DNA of 54,507 bases from Planctomycetia bacterium (GCA_005808665.1 SYLG01000062.1:1-54507), one strand, 5' to 3'; numbered from the stretch's first letter, positions 28,058 through 37,409 are shown. The notes: generated by a model from the letters alone, not told the origin. Program-made: numbers and translations.

Positions 28058-28206
28058 ACTCGCTTCCTGGCTGGCTTGAAACCGGACCCTTTTTGCGAAA
28101 ATCGAAACCCCAAATTCACAGGAACTAACCGGACCTTCAATCCGGCAAGTCAAAAAACCAAGTGACCCCGGGAACCGCAATCGGTAACCCGGGGCGCCGG
28201 TTAGGC

Positions 28207-28722
28207 CTATTTACCCTTGGATTTTTTGGGTGGCTTGACTTTCATCTTGTTGCGAACAGGTTTGGGGGCAGGGGGAATGATTTCCACTGTACCACCTGCG
28301 GCAATGATCTTTTCGGTGGCGGATTTGGTTACATGATGGACACGAACGGAAATCTTTTTGGTGATTTCCCCTTCGCCCAAAATCCGAATACCATCCGCCG
28401 GGCCACGGGCCAATCCCACCGCCTTCAGGGTTGCCTGGTCAACCAAAGCACCCTCCGCAAAACAGGTATCGATGTCGCCAATGTTTACAACATGAAAGGC
28501 TTTGTCCCAAGATCCGTGGGAAAACCCTCTTTTGGGGATTCTCCGGAACAGGGGCATTTGTCCACCTTCAAAGAAGAACCGGGGAAACCTTGCACCGGCG
28601 GAAGCGTATTGGCCTTTGGAACCACGCCCTGCCGTTTTGCCATGGCCCGAACCGATACCCCGACCAACTCGCTTGAGCTTTTGGTGGGTGACAATACCCT
28701 GATTGATATCGCTGATATTCAT
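28207..28722 (-). CDS. rplO: 50S ribosomal protein L15
   Basis: The 171-residue protein has the glycine-rich N-terminal segment RGIGSGHGKTAGRGSKG and FEGGQMPLFRRIPKRGF, both diagnostic for L15, and a Pro/Lys-rich C-terminal tail. Its ATG overlaps the last base of the rpsE stop. In most bacteria rpmD (L30) lies between rpsE and rplO; there is no room for it here. Confidence 0.96.
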   Translation of the reverse strand: MNISDINQGIVTHQKLKRVGRGIGSGHGKTAGRGSKGQYASAGARFPRFFFEGGQMPLFRRIPKRGFSHGSWDKAFHVVNIGDIDTCFAEGALVDQATLKAVGLARGPADGIRILGEGEITKKISVRVHHVTKSATEKIIAAGGTVEIIPPAPKPVRNKMKVKPPKKSKGK

Positions 28723-29234
28723 TAGAGGGTTACTCCACGCAAACGGGCCACATCTTCGCGGGTCCGCAGTTCCTGAAGCCCGGCAAGCGTTGCCCGAACC
28801 AGATTCATGGAATTGGTGCTTCCATGGGTTTTGGTCAAAATGTTCCGAACGCCGGCAAGTTCAAGAACCGCACGCACACTGGGACCAGCTTTTACGCCAG
28901 TACCGGGGCCAGCGGGAACCATGATGACCTTGCTTGCTCCAAACTTGCCAACAACCCGGTGGGGAATGGTATCGCCCTTAAGGCTGACGCGAATGCTGCG
29001 ACGAAGCCCATTCTCGGCATCTTTGGTGGCTTTTTCCACGGCGGGAGGAACTTCGTTGGCCTTGGAATAACCCAGGGAAACCTTCCCCTTTTTGTCTCCA
29101 ACCACCACGAGGGCATTGAAGGTAAAGCGGCGTCCACCTTTTACCGTCGCCGAGCAACGGCGAATTTTGATAACACGATCCTCTGTTCCGGAATCGGAAT
29201 TATCCCTACGCTCCCGGTCACGCTCACGCGCCAT
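28722..29234 (-). CDS. rpsE: 30S ribosomal protein S5
   Basis: S5 contributes to decoding accuracy at the mRNA entry site. The 170-residue protein has a charged N-terminal extension (MARERDRERRDN), then the RNA-binding KGGRRFTFNALVVVGD block and the C-terminal domain with GPGTGVKAGPSVRAVLELAG. Gap to rplR is 74 nt. Confidence 0.96.
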   Translation of the reverse strand: MARERDRERRDNSDSGTEDRVIKIRRCSATVKGGRRFTFNALVVVGDKKGKVSLGYSKANEVPPAVEKATKDAENGLRRSIRVSLKGDTIPHRVVGKFGASKVIMVPAGPGTGVKAGPSVRAVLELAGVRNILTKTHGSTNSMNLVRATLAGLQELRTREDVARLRGVTL

Positions 29235-29308
29235 AACCTAATCTCCCAAAAAGATGCCATTGTCCCCGGTCTTGCCAAAACAGGCTTGGACCGGGTTTGT
29301 GTCTTGAA

Positions 29309-29671
29309 CTAGAACTTGAGGCCGCCCGCCCGTGCCGCATCCGCCAATGCCTTGATCCGGCCATGGTACCGATAGTGGCCACGGTCAAAGCAAACCAGAG
29401 CGATGCCTTTTTCCGTTGCCACTTTGGCAAGCGCAGTTCCGACCACCTGGGCCGCCTGGACATTGCCTCCGTATACCGAACCATCCGCTCCCGCCCTTGA
29501 ACTCGCGGACGCCAGGGTTTCGCCGGCATCATCGTTGATCAATTGGGCATAAATGTGCTTGGAGCTGCGAAAAACGCTCAACCGGGGTCGATCCGCCGTC
29601 CCGCGAATGATCCGGCGAACATGGTTCCGCCTGCGAACCTGCTTTTTTTGCGTATGCTTGTGGGTATTCAT
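29309..29671 (-). CDS. rplR: 50S ribosomal protein L18
   Basis: L18 binds 5S rRNA. The 120-residue protein shows [28 protein letters not shown] and the C-terminal [23 protein letters not shown]. The ATG at 29671, 15 codons inside the open frame, gives the normal L18 length and has GGGAG and AAGGA upstream. Confidence 0.96.
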   Translation of the reverse strand: MNTHKHTQKKQVRRRNHVRRIIRGTADRPRLSVFRSSKHIYAQLINDDAGETLASASSRAGADGSVYGGNVQAAQVVGTALAKVATEKGIALVCFDRGHYRYHGRIKALADAARAGGLKF

Positions 29672-29757
29672 CTTCCTTAGTCTCCCGCCGGCCACAGTCC
29701 TCACTGTACCAGCCACAATGTACTCTTCGTCCAGGCCCGGTTCACCCAGACCCTTTA

Positions 29758-30351
29758 TTATCCTGCCTTGGACTTGCCTTCCTTGCGCCGAACGACTTCG
29801 TTGTCGTAACGGATACCCTTGCCCTGATAGGGTTCGCTTGGCTGGGCCGCGCGGACATCTGCCGCATACTGGCCAACCATTTGCTTGTCCGCTCCGCGAA
29901 CCACCACCGCTGTTACCTTGTCGACATCCTTTTTACCTTCCATGCGGTAGTCGATTTGGGTTACTTCCACGGTCACACCTGTCGGCGCAACAACCTCTAT
30001 GGCGTTGGCGAATCCCAATTTCAGGATCACCTTTTGTTTGTTCTTTTTGTCGATCTCGGCTTTGTAACCGAGGCCGATCACCACCAATTTCCGCTCGTAA
30101 CCCTTGGTGACTCCTTCGACCATATTGGCCAAAAGGGTTCGGGTCAAACCGTGAACCGAACGGCTCAAACGGTCTTCCTGGGGCCTTTCCACAACAATGT
30201 TGCGGGTGGCACTGTCATAGCTAACCTTCACCTTCGCATGGGGTGAAAGGCTCAGTTCGCCTTTGGGACCCTTCACACTAACCTTGCTATCACCCAGGGT
30301 TACATTCACACCTTGGGGAACCGCAACAGGTTGTTTTCCAATTCGAGACAC
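29758..30351 (-). CDS. rplF: 50S ribosomal protein L6
   Basis: L6 lies near the sarcin-ricin loop. The 197-residue protein starts with GTG as [15 protein letters not shown], preceded by a strong GGAGGA with 8-nt spacing, and ends in the conserved [20 protein letters not shown]. The longer upstream frame lacks coding character. The start choice rests on both the ribosome-binding site and the family N-terminus. Confidence 0.96.
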   Translation of the reverse strand: MSRIGKQPVAVPQGVNVTLGDSKVSVKGPKGELSLSPHAKVKVSYDSATRNIVVERPQEDRLSRSVHGLTRTLLANMVEGVTKGYERKLVVIGLGYKAEIDKKNKQKVILKLGFANAIEVVAPTGVTVEVTQIDYRMEGKKDVDKVTAVVVRGADKQMVGQYAADVRAAQPSEPYQGKGIRYDNEVVRRKEGKSKAG

Positions 30352-30442
30352 TTTATCGTCCTCCTGCCCACTATCTGAATGCGAAAAATTGTTGCCTTCC
30401 CGCCTGTTCAAAAGGTTGGGGAAAGATTTATCGCATGGCTGA

Positions 30443-30889
30443 TCAATAAACGGTACAGAGCAGTTCCCCGCCCACTTTCCGCGTTCGTGCCTGACGATCA
30501 CTCAGGACCCCGCAACTTGTTGTCAGAATGCCAATTCCCAATCCACCCAGAACCGGTTTAAGTTCGGTACTGCGCACATAGTGCCTTTGGCCGGGTTTGC
30601 TTATGCGGCGGATATTGCGAATGACCTTTTCACCTTCAGGGCCATATTTCAGATGCAATCGCAAAATCACACCCGCCTTGGAAAGGTCGGTCTCGGCGAC
30701 AAGGTGGCTGACACCATGTTCGTCCAATTGGGTCATGCCAACCTGGAAGTCGACAATGAATCCCTCCTCACGGAGGACTCTGGCCACTTCTGCCTTGAGG
30801 GTGGTTGCGGGCATATCGACGGTTGGCCGTTCGATCCGGTTCGCATTGCGGATGCGGGTAAGCATATCCGCCAAAGGGTCTGTCATCAT
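30443..30889 (-). CDS. rpsH: 30S ribosomal protein S8
   Basis: S8 is a primary 16S rRNA-binding protein and in E. coli represses the spc operon. Here MTDPLADMLTRIRNAN and the C-terminal GIGILTTSCGVLSDRQAR are typical. There are two adjacent ATGs; the first is annotated. At 148 residues it is about 15 longer than the enterobacterial protein. Confidence 0.96.
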   Translation of the reverse strand: MMTDPLADMLTRIRNANRIERPTVDMPATTLKAEVARVLREEGFIVDFQVGMTQLDEHGVSHLVAETDLSKAGVILRLHLKYGPEGEKVIRNIRRISKPGQRHYVRSTELKPVLGGLGIGILTTSCGVLSDRQARTRKVGGELLCTVY

Positions 30890-30913
30890 GGTGTGTTCAC
30901 TCCGTGCTGGGGG

Positions 30914-31150
30914 TTACCAGCTCGCCTTCATAAGTCCGGGGATGATTCCCTCATGGGCCATGTTCCTGAAGCAAATACGACAAATGCCGAATTTGCGGTA
31001 TACCGCACGGGGACGACCACACAGGCGGCATCGAAGCCTGAGGCGGATCCTCTCGCGAGGTTCCATTTTTACCTTGTCCGGCTCCCTTCGCCATGCGTCA
31101 AGCTTGGCAATCTGAATTTGGAAGCGGCTCACCTTACCTGATGTTGCCAT
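30914..31150 (-). CDS. rpsN: 30S ribosomal protein S14 (zinc-binding form)
   Basis: The 78-residue protein has two CxxC pairs ([22 protein letters not shown]) and ends [13 protein letters not shown], marking the short zinc-binding S14 type. It is somewhat longer than the 61-residue form because of an N-terminal extension. The leader contains AAAGGGACGACTA, which serves as ribosome-binding site and shares a segment with a dispersed intergenic motif. Confidence 0.95.
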   Translation of the reverse strand: MATSGKVSRFQIQIAKLDAWRREPDKVKMEPRERIRLRLRCRLCGRPRAVYRKFGICRICFRNMAHEGIIPGLMKASW

Positions 31151-31190
31151 AGTCTAGTCGTCCCTTTGGAAACTTGTTATCTGTCCCAGT

Positions 31191-31733
31191 TTAGTTTTCG
31201 CGGAAGGGCATTCCAAACGCCCGAAGCAGTTCCCTGGCTTCCCCATCGTTTCGCGACGAGGTGACAAAGGTAATATCCATACCCTGGGTGAAGTTCATCT
31301 TGTCGGGATCCACCTCGGGAAACACGCTTTGTTCTGAAAGTCCCATGGAATAGTTGCCGTTGCCATCAAAGCTCTTGGGGCTGATACCCCGAAAGTCACG
31401 GATACGGGGAAGGGCAACACTTATCAGCCGGTCCATGAACTCGTACATGAGCTTGCCGCGAAGGGTGACCCTTGCGCCAATTTCATTGTTTTCGCGCAGG
31501 CGAAAACCGCTCACGGCGACCTTGGCCTTGCGGATTTGGGCCCGTTGACCGGCAATCATACCGAGCTGGTCAGCGGCTTCCTTCATCCGGTTTTTGTCCG
31601 TCAAAGCCTTGCCAACACCCATGTTGATTACGATCTTTTGCAACTTTGGGATACTGTTGACATTGACCCGGCCCAATTTTTCCTTGAGGCCGTTGACAAT
31701 CTCCGCTTTGTACCGTTCCAATAACCGCGCCAT
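31191..31733 (-). CDS. rplE: 50S ribosomal protein L5
   Basis: L5 binds 5S rRNA and contacts P-site tRNA. The 180-residue protein matches the family length and shows KIVINMGVGKALTD, GARVTLRGKLMYEFMDRL and the C-terminal GMDITFVTSSRNDGEARELLRAF (in part). It lies between rplX and rpsN as usual. Confidence 0.97.
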   Translation of the reverse strand: MARLLERYKAEIVNGLKEKLGRVNVNSIPKLQKIVINMGVGKALTDKNRMKEAADQLGMIAGQRAQIRKAKVAVSGFRLRENNEIGARVTLRGKLMYEFMDRLISVALPRIRDFRGISPKSFDGNGNYSMGLSEQSVFPEVDPDKMNFTQGMDITFVTSSRNDGEARELLRAFGMPFREN

Positions 31734-31779
31734 GTCCCACCTCTATTATTCTTTGAATCCTGGCCCTTTAAGGATCCCT

Positions 31780-32133
31780 TTATCCCTGGATCCTTACCGC
31801 TTTGGGTCGGGCAATTAACCTTAATTGACCTGAACATTTCTTGCAGGCAAGAAACTTGGATCCGTCCTGCTCAACCTTTACCGCTGTACGAACACCCCGT
31901 CGGCAGCTGGGACAGAAAAGCAATACATTACTCTGCTGGATAGGCATCTCCTTGGAGAGACGACCGCCCTGCATGTTGCGCTTGCTGGGCCGTACATGCT
32001 TGTACACCCGGTTAACGCCCTCAACCACCACTTTGTCCTTGGAGGGAAGCGTCCGAAGCACCCGGCGGGACTTGTTCAAGTCAGCATCGTTGCCGGTTAT
32101 CACCGCAACCAGATCGTTTTTTCGAATCTTCAT
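31780..32133 (-). CDS. rplX: 50S ribosomal protein L24
   Basis: L24 is an early assembly protein near the tunnel exit. The KOW motif (KIRKNDLVAVITGND) is at the N-terminus. A C-terminal zinc-ribbon-like segment (LFCPSCRRG ... ACKKCSG) is present, as in the longer L24 type. Length is 117 residues. Confidence 0.96.
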   Translation of the reverse strand: MKIRKNDLVAVITGNDADLNKSRRVLRTLPSKDKVVVEGVNRVYKHVRPSKRNMQGGRLSKEMPIQQSNVLLFCPSCRRGVRTAVKVEQDGSKFLACKKCSGQLRLIARPKAVRIQG

Positions 32134-32214
32134 CAGAAATCACTCCCGAAGGCCCCGTCCATCGTCCGGCAGGACCACTGTATTTTACTTGCCTTTCCCT
32201 TGGAAAAGCAGAGC

Positions 32215-32583
32215 TTATATCACTTCCTCGGCGAGGTTGGTGATTTTGGCAAATTTCTTGTCCCGGAGTTCCCTGGCGACCGCACCAAAAATGCGGGTTC
32301 CCCGGGGATTATCCTCTTTGTCAATGATGACCAGCGCATTACGGTCGAAGCGGATATAGGTCCCATCATCACGACGGGTGGCTTTCCTGGTTCGGACAAC
32401 CACGGCCCGGATTACATCACCGGGCTTGACTTCCCCGCCGGGATTGGCTTTTTTCACGCTGGCAATGATGACATCGCCCACGCCGGCATAGCGGCGCTGG
32501 TTGCCACCAAGCACTTTGATACACATACATTCTTTGCCGCCGGTGTTATCGGCCACATCAAGATAAGTGTACATCTGGATCAT
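32215..32583 (-). CDS. rplN: 50S ribosomal protein L14
   Basis: The 122-residue protein has the standard L14 length and sequence: [23 protein letters not shown] and the C-terminal [18 protein letters not shown]14 forms an inter-subunit bridge and is the binding site of RsfS. A 126-nt gap separates it from rpsQ, which may mark the S10/spc boundary. Confidence 0.97.
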   Translation of the reverse strand: MIQMYTYLDVADNTGGKECMCIKVLGGNQRRYAGVGDVIIASVKKANPGGEVKPGDVIRAVVVRTRKATRRDDGTYIRFDRNALVIIDKEDNPRGTRIFGAVARELRDKKFAKITNLAEEVI

Positions 32584-32709
32584 TGAGGCACCCTTTGAAC
32601 TTCCAACTTTTTGGTTCGATCCACGATCCCCAAGGACCCGCAGGAGCCGAACACTGTTACTCTTTTACCAGAGGCCAAATTTCCTGAAGGAAAAGGCCCA
32701 TCCTTTGAA

Positions 32710-33000
32710 TCAGGCTTGTGTTCCGTCCGCCTTTTTTACAATCCGGACCAATTCCCATCGTTTCCTTTTGGAAAGGGGCCTGGATTCAACAATGTCCACC
32801 GTATCTCCGCGATGGCAAGTATTGTTCTCATCATGGATAATACAAATCGTCCGGCGATGAAGGATCTTGCCATAACGGGGATGCCTGACCATGCGACCGA
32901 TTTCGACCCGGCGGGTCTTGTTCATCTTGTCACTGGTTACCACCCCGGTAACTACCCGCCTTGTTCCCACATTCACGGGTTGACTGGCTTGCTCAGACAT
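32710..33000 (-). CDS. rpsQ: 30S ribosomal protein S17
   Basis: The 96-residue protein has TGVVTSDKMNKTRRVEI, HPRYGKILHR and DIVESRPLSKRKRWELV, all typical of S17. Its ATG lies 3 nt after the rpmC stop. Confidence 0.96.
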   Translation of the reverse strand: MSEQASQPVNVGTRRVVTGVVTSDKMNKTRRVEIGRMVRHPRYGKILHRRTICIIHDENNTCHRGDTVDIVESRPLSKRKRWELVRIVKKADGTQA

Positions 33001-33003
33001 TCT

Positions 33004-33423
33004 TTACTTCCCCTTGCTCTTTTCAGAGGCGGTTTTAACTGGTTTGGCTACGGCTTTAGGTTTGGCACTTTTCCCTTTGCCCTTGGCCTTGCCTTTGGGG
33101 GCTTCCTTGGCCCTCTTGATACCTTCTTCGTGAAGGCGTTTCAAATCCTTGCGGCGGGCCACGGCGGCAAGGAACGCTTTTTTGCGATCCTGGGCAGCAA
33201 CCGTTTCTGCCTTTTCCGCTTCTGCACGAACACTTTTCAGTGCTTCCTCGCGAAGAATGGTTTTGACCCGGGCGATGTCCTTGCGGGCTTCGCGGATCTG
33301 TCCAACGGACTGAAGTCGTTCGGTGGCCGCTTGAATGCGAAGCTGAACTACCTGTTTGGACAGATCGGAAAGGGCCAGCGCCTTTTGGTCGCTGTTCATT
33401 GTCCTTATTTCCGAAGCCTTCAT
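33004..33423 (-). CDS. rpmC: 50S ribosomal protein L29 with long basic tail
   Basis: The first ~65 residues form the normal helical hairpin of L29 (MKASEIRTMNSDQKALALSDL, LQSVGQIREARKDIARVKTIL). A further ~75 residues follow: a charged helix and then a Lys/Ala/Gly/Pro-rich tail (KGKAKGKGKSAKPKAVAKP). Normal bacterial L29 has 60-70 residues, so the protein is doubled in length. The position between rplP and rpsQ is standard. L29 lies at the tunnel exit where targeting factors dock, so the tail could reach the nascent-chain side; this is inference. Confidence 0.9.
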   Translation of the reverse strand: MKASEIRTMNSDQKALALSDLSKQVVQLRIQAATERLQSVGQIREARKDIARVKTILREEALKSVRAEAEKAETVAAQDRKKAFLAAVARRKDLKRLHEEGIKRAKEAPKGKAKGKGKSAKPKAVAKPVKTASEKSKGK

Positions 33424-33463
33424 TACCTGCCTGCCTTTCCCGATGGACGAGAATTCAAAAGCC

Positions 33464-33886
33464 TTACCCTACCGCTGGTAACCGGGTAACAAACCGGCAC
33501 CGAAACGGCATCTTGTACGCAACCTTGGCAAGTGCATCCTTGGCTGCTGCCTCGGACACCCCACCCAATTCATAAAGGAGCATACCTGGTTTCACCACGG
33601 CCGCCCAAAATTCCGGTTCGCCTTTCCCCTTGCCCATACGGGTTTCCAGGGGGATTGAGGTAACGGATTTATGCGGAAAAATCCGGATAAACAGCTTCCC
33701 CTCGCCACGGGTGGCGTGACTTGCCGTAATACGGCCAGCCTCGATCACTTCCGCGGAAAGCCAACCACCATCCAGCGATTGAAGGCCATACTCTCCGTAG
33801 GCAACCGTGTTGCCCCGGGAAGCATTACCTTTTATTTTGCCGCGCTGGCTTTTTCGAAACTTTACTCGTTTGGGCATTAGTGCCAT
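33464..33886 (-). CDS. rplP: 50S ribosomal protein L16
   Basis: L16 organises the A-site region of the large subunit. The 140-residue protein has [37 protein letters not shown] (in part) and [11 protein letters not shown]. The ATG at 33886 has GAGGAG with 7-nt spacing, so the start is secure. It lies 62 nt inside the 3' end of rpsC, in another frame. Confidence 0.96.
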   Translation of the reverse strand: MALMPKRVKFRKSQRGKIKGNASRGNTVAYGEYGLQSLDGGWLSAEVIEAGRITASHATRGEGKLFIRIFPHKSVTSIPLETRMGKGKGEPEFWAAVVKPGMLLYELGGVSEAAAKDALAKVAYKMPFRCRFVTRLPAVG

Positions 33887-34526
33887 TTTTGGACTCCTCA
33901 GCCAAGAAATCGCCGTTATTGATCCATACCTTGATGCCGATGTGACCTTGTGGAGTCATCGCTTCGGAAAACCCGTAATCAATCATGGCCCTAAGCGTAG
34001 TCAGGGGAATGGACCCCTTCATACCGCTTTCACAACGAGCCATTTCTGCCCCACCCAACCGGCCGGACATTTGAATACGAATGCCTTTTACACCCGCATC
34101 CATAGACTGTTCCAGTCCCTTTTTGAGGGTTCGGCGGAAGCTGCCCCGCTTTTCGATTTCCTCGGCAATCGCCTGGGAAACAAGCTGGGCATCCGCCAGG
34201 GGATTGGATACTTCAAAAGTCTTTACCTCGATGAGCCGATGGAACAAGTCCTCCAGCTCCTTGGTAAGGGTGTCCACTTCCGCACCCTTTTTGCCAATGA
34301 TCAGGCCAACCTTGCCCGCAAAAATGCGAACGACCACTTTTTCACGGGTGCGGTCAATGATTACCTTGCTGATGCCCGCATTTTTGAACTTGGCAAGAAT
34401 ATGCTTCCGGATCTTCTGATCCTCAACGAGGAGTTCCGGAAAATCGCGCTTGCTTGCACACCAGTTGCTTTTCCAGTCGAGCATGATGCCCGTCCGAAAA
34501 CCGGTTGGCCTAACTTTTTGACCCAT
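33825..34526 (-). CDS. rpsC: 30S ribosomal protein S3
   Basis: S3 forms part of the mRNA entry tunnel. The 233-residue protein shows MGQKVRPTGFRTGIM, the KH domain with GLIIGKKGAEVDTLTKEL, and QMSGRLGGAEMARCE. Its last ~20 residues, a polar tail ([22 protein letters not shown] in part), are encoded in DNA that overlaps the start of rplP by 62 nt. Confidence 0.96.
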   Translation of the reverse strand: MGQKVRPTGFRTGIMLDWKSNWCASKRDFPELLVEDQKIRKHILAKFKNAGISKVIIDRTREKVVVRIFAGKVGLIIGKKGAEVDTLTKELEDLFHRLIEVKTFEVSNPLADAQLVSQAIAEEIEKRGSFRRTLKKGLEQSMDAGVKGIRIQMSGRLGGAEMARCESGMKGSIPLTTLRAMIDYGFSEAMTPQGHIGIKVWINNGDFLAEESKNGTNAQTSKVSKKPARQNKR

Positions 34527-34559
34527 TATCTACTGCCTCCGATGGATTGCGGCGCGGAA

Positions 34560-34946
34560 TTATTCCTGGTTGCCTTCGGTTTCTTTTGTTTCAACATCAT
34601 CCCGATCGTCCCCATAGCCAAGGCCCACAACGATATGGGACATGTATTTCAGGATGGGATAGGACATACCTCGGGCCCGGCATTGCGACCTTTTGAGGAT
34701 CGGGCCCCCATCGATCCGGGATTCGGTTACGCGCAGGTCACCAAGATCCTCGGCTTCGAGATCGCGGGCGTTGTCCACCGCACTTTTGACCACTTTGCGC
34801 AAAAGCCTCGCTCCCCGGTTGGGGGAATAGCGCAACAATTCGAGGGCCTCATCCACATATTTGCCACGGATCAAATCCGCCCACAGCCGGATTTTCCGGG
34901 GAGCCATCCGCACAAACCTGTGTTTTGCGTTGTATAAAGCAACCAT
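34560..34946 (-). CDS. rplV: 50S ribosomal protein L22
   Basis: L22 lines the peptide exit tunnel. The 128-residue protein has KHRFVRMAPRKIRLWADLIRG (in part), LLRKVVKSAVDNA and the SRIDGGPILKRSQCRARG loop region. The ATG at 34946 is used, with GGGAGGAAG upstream; a TTG three codons earlier is less likely. Confidence 0.95.
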   Translation of the reverse strand: MVALYNAKHRFVRMAPRKIRLWADLIRGKYVDEALELLRYSPNRGARLLRKVVKSAVDNARDLEAEDLGDLRVTESRIDGGPILKRSQCRARGMSYPILKYMSHIVVGLGYGDDRDDVETKETEGNQE

Positions 34947-35008
34947 GTTTCTCAACTTCCTCCCAAGCCCGGTTTCCAGGTTTCAGCAACCTGGAAACGA
35001 CCAAGGCA

Positions 35009-35290
35009 TTATTTCGCCGGGGCGGCCTTGGACCTACCCGAATGTCCCTTGAATGTTCGTGTTGGGGCAAACTCTCCCAACTTGTGGCCTACCATCTCTT
35101 CCGAGATGTATACCTTGGCAAACTTGTTGCCGGTGTGGACCAGAAAATTGATCCCCACAAAATCAGGAATGATGGTGCAATCACGCGACCAAGTTTTAAT
35201 CGGTTCCCGATTCCCTGACTTGCGGCTTTTCTCTATTTTTTGATAGAGGCGCTCATCTACATACGGGCCTTTTTTCTGTGAACGGCTCAT
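35009..35290 (-). CDS. rpsS: 30S ribosomal protein S19
   Basis: The 93-residue protein has [30 protein letters not shown] and [16 protein letters not shown], matching S19 throughout. It lies 18 nt after rplB. S19 works with S13 in the head of the small subunit. Confidence 0.97.
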   Translation of the reverse strand: MSRSQKKGPYVDERLYQKIEKSRKSGNREPIKTWSRDCTIIPDFVGINFLVHTGNKFAKVYISEEMVGHKLGEFAPTRTFKGHSGRSKAAPAK

Positions 35291-35308
35291 CTATGCCTCT
35301 CTGAAATG

Positions 35309-36160
35309 TTAAACATTGCCTCGCGCGCCTGCTCGGCGACGGCGAACAATGGACTTGTTGGATGCCTTGCCATTTTTCCTTGTCTTGCCACCCTTGGCCA
35401 ACACACCTGTTGGTGAGCAGGGGTGACGGCCACCGCCGGTTCGACCTTCACCACCACCCATGGGATGGTCGGTCGGGTTCATCGAGGTACCGCGGTTGTG
35501 AGGCTTTCGGCCCTTCCAACGGTTACGACCTGCCTTGCCAAGATTTACATTCATGTGGTCGGCATTACCAATCATGCCGATCGTGGCCCGGCAATCGCTG
35601 TTCAAGCGGCGCATTTCACCCGAGGGCAAGGTGACCTGGGCCCAGTCTCCTTCACGGGCGGTGAGGGTTGCCCCCGTACCGGCACTGCGGGACATTTGGC
35701 CACCACGGCCGGGTTGAAGTTCCACATTGTGGATCGACATACCCAATGGAATTTTGCGAAGGGGCAGGCAATAGCCTAGCTTGGGTTCAGCGTCCGGACC
35801 GCTTCCAATCACATCCCCTGCCTTCAATCCTTCCGGGGCAAGGATGTAGGCTTTCTGATTATCGGGATACTGAATCAGGGCAATACGCGAGGAGCGGTTG
35901 GGATCGTATTCAATGGCAATTACAGTAGCAAGAACACCGTCCCGGCGACGGCGGAAGTCAATAACGCGGTAACGGACTTTGTTGCCACCACCACGAAACC
36001 GCCGGGTAATGACCCCCTGGTTGTTCCGGCCACCCGACTTGGGCTTGGGTTTCAAAAGGGATTTTTCGGGTTTCCTGCTCTTGTCCGTGATTTCGGAAAA
36101 ATCGCTAACCGAAGCACCACGGCGTCCTGGCGTTGTCGGTTTGTAGTGTCTAATACCCAT
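35309..36160 (-). CDS. rplB: 50S ribosomal protein L2
   Basis: L2 is needed for subunit association and peptidyl transfer. The 283-residue protein shows [19 protein letters not shown] (in part), the [18 protein letters not shown] block and the C-terminal [16 protein letters not shown] with its conserved histidine. The ATG at 36160 begins [18 protein letters not shown], a family N-terminus. Confidence 0.97.
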   Translation of the reverse strand: MGIRHYKPTTPGRRGASVSDFSEITDKSRKPEKSLLKPKPKSGGRNNQGVITRRFRGGGNKVRYRVIDFRRRRDGVLATVIAIEYDPNRSSRIALIQYPDNQKAYILAPEGLKAGDVIGSGPDAEPKLGYCLPLRKIPLGMSIHNVELQPGRGGQMSRSAGTGATLTAREGDWAQVTLPSGEMRRLNSDCRATIGMIGNADHMNVNLGKAGRNRWKGRKPHNRGTSMNPTDHPMGGGEGRTGGGRHPCSPTGVLAKGGKTRKNGKASNKSIVRRRRAGARGNV

Positions 36161-36257
36161 AGATTCCCTTTCCTCATCCTGGACGACCCGGCCATTCGCT
36201 TGGGATCGTATCTATTTTTTGTTTTGCCCAATCCGGTTCTGTTAACCCTTACCTTAA

Positions 36258-36608
36258 TTAGAAAAGGTCAAGCGGGTTGCTATCGGGATGGAGCGTAACA
36301 TAGGCTTTTTTCCAATGCGGCAGGCGACCCAAGCCGTTTTTGAAACGGCGTACTTTGCCCGCACGATTCATGGTGCGCACCTTTTCTACCTTGACCGAGA
36401 AAAGGAACTCGGCGGCCGCTTTAATGTCTTGTTTGTTGGCCCAAGTGCTGACTTCAAAGGCATAGGTCCGAGCTTGGCTTAGTTCCGTCGACTTCTCTGT
36501 GACCAAGGGTCGCAAAATGACCTGGTGAGGTTCAAGGACAGGGCCCTGGGGACGAACCGCATTGCTCAGGTGGCCGTAATAGCCGAATTTTTGATCTTTT
36601 TGGGTCAT
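36258..36608 (-). CDS. rplW: 50S ribosomal protein L23
   Basis: L23 is the docking site for trigger factor and SRP at the tunnel exit. The 116-residue protein contains ILRPLVTEKSTELSQA and KVEKVRTMNRAGKVRRF. It has an N-terminal extension of about 28 residues before the conserved part. Its ATG overlaps the rplD stop as ATGA, suggesting coupling. Confidence 0.95.
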   Translation of the reverse strand: MTQKDQKFGYYGHLSNAVRPQGPVLEPHQVILRPLVTEKSTELSQARTYAFEVSTWANKQDIKAAAEFLFSVKVEKVRTMNRAGKVRRFKNGLGRLPHWKKAYVTLHPDSNPLDLF

Positions 36609-37339
36609 GATTGGACTTCTTTCCTGGCAACAGCCTGTTCATTGCGGGCTTTGGCAGTGATAACATTGAGGGCGGATCGGGTTAAGACCAGGCGTTTTTG
36701 GCGAAGGATTTGGTAAACATTCATTTCGTCGGCAGGAGCAACCCGAACGGTGGGCAGGTTTCTTGCCGAGAGGTAAATGTTTTTGTGGTTGGTTTTGGCT
36801 TCCTCGGTTTCGCCTTTGGCAACCCCGATGAGACAACTAACCCCTTTGAGGTTGGGGTCAAATCCTTCGGTTTCGGCGGATTCTTTGGCCCCAAGAAGTT
36901 TCAGGGAGGTCAAAACGCCCCGGACTTCACTGGTTTTGGGGGCTTGGAGGACAAGGTCTTCGATGATAATGGCCTGATTGTCCTGGAATTTGGAAAGGAT
37001 GGCCATTCGAATGGCAGCCCGTTGGGCTTTTCGGGGCATATAGTAGGAGTAGTCACGGGGCTTGGGGCCCTTTGCTGTACCACCACCCCGGCGTTTGTTG
37101 GTGCGCTTGTTACCCACCCGGGCGTTGCCCGTGCCTTTTTGCTTGAACAGCTTTTTGGTACTACCAGCAACTTCACCCCGGCGAAGGGTCGAATGGGTAC
37201 CGGTCCGTTGGTTGGCAAGGTACTGGATAACGGCATCGTGAAGAAGTTGGCGGTTAACCCGTCCCCCAAAATCAGAGGGATCAACCTCGACTTGGCCGGC
37301 TTCTTGACCTTGCCGGTTATAAACCTTCAAACTCAACAT
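36605..37339 (-). CDS. rplD: 50S ribosomal protein L4
   Basis: L4 reaches into the exit tunnel and in E. coli is the autogenous repressor of the S10 operon. The 244-residue protein has MLSLKVYNRQGQEAG, the basic loop GTGNARVGNKRTNKRRGGG and LVLTRSALNVITAKA. The ATG at 37339 is used, since the longer frame upstream is not L4-like. The gene normally in front of it, rplC, is missing: a 238-nt structured leader separates rplD from rpsJ. Confidence 0.96.
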   Translation of the reverse strand: MLSLKVYNRQGQEAGQVEVDPSDFGGRVNRQLLHDAVIQYLANQRTGTHSTLRRGEVAGSTKKLFKQKGTGNARVGNKRTNKRRGGGTAKGPKPRDYSYYMPRKAQRAAIRMAILSKFQDNQAIIIEDLVLQAPKTSEVRGVLTSLKLLGAKESAETEGFDPNLKGVSCLIGVAKGETEEAKTNHKNIYLSARNLPTVRVAPADEMNVYQILRQKRLVLTRSALNVITAKARNEQAVARKEVQS

Positions 37340-37409
37340 ATCCCAACCCCAATAATGCGGACCAAACCAGCGGAATTGCCAGCTTAAGCCATGTTTTTTC
37401 TGTGTTCCC

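Noticed and set aside
33807-34937. Open frame of 376 codons on the plus strand
   Set aside because: It is antisense to rpsC and rplV, both certain; no domain is visible.
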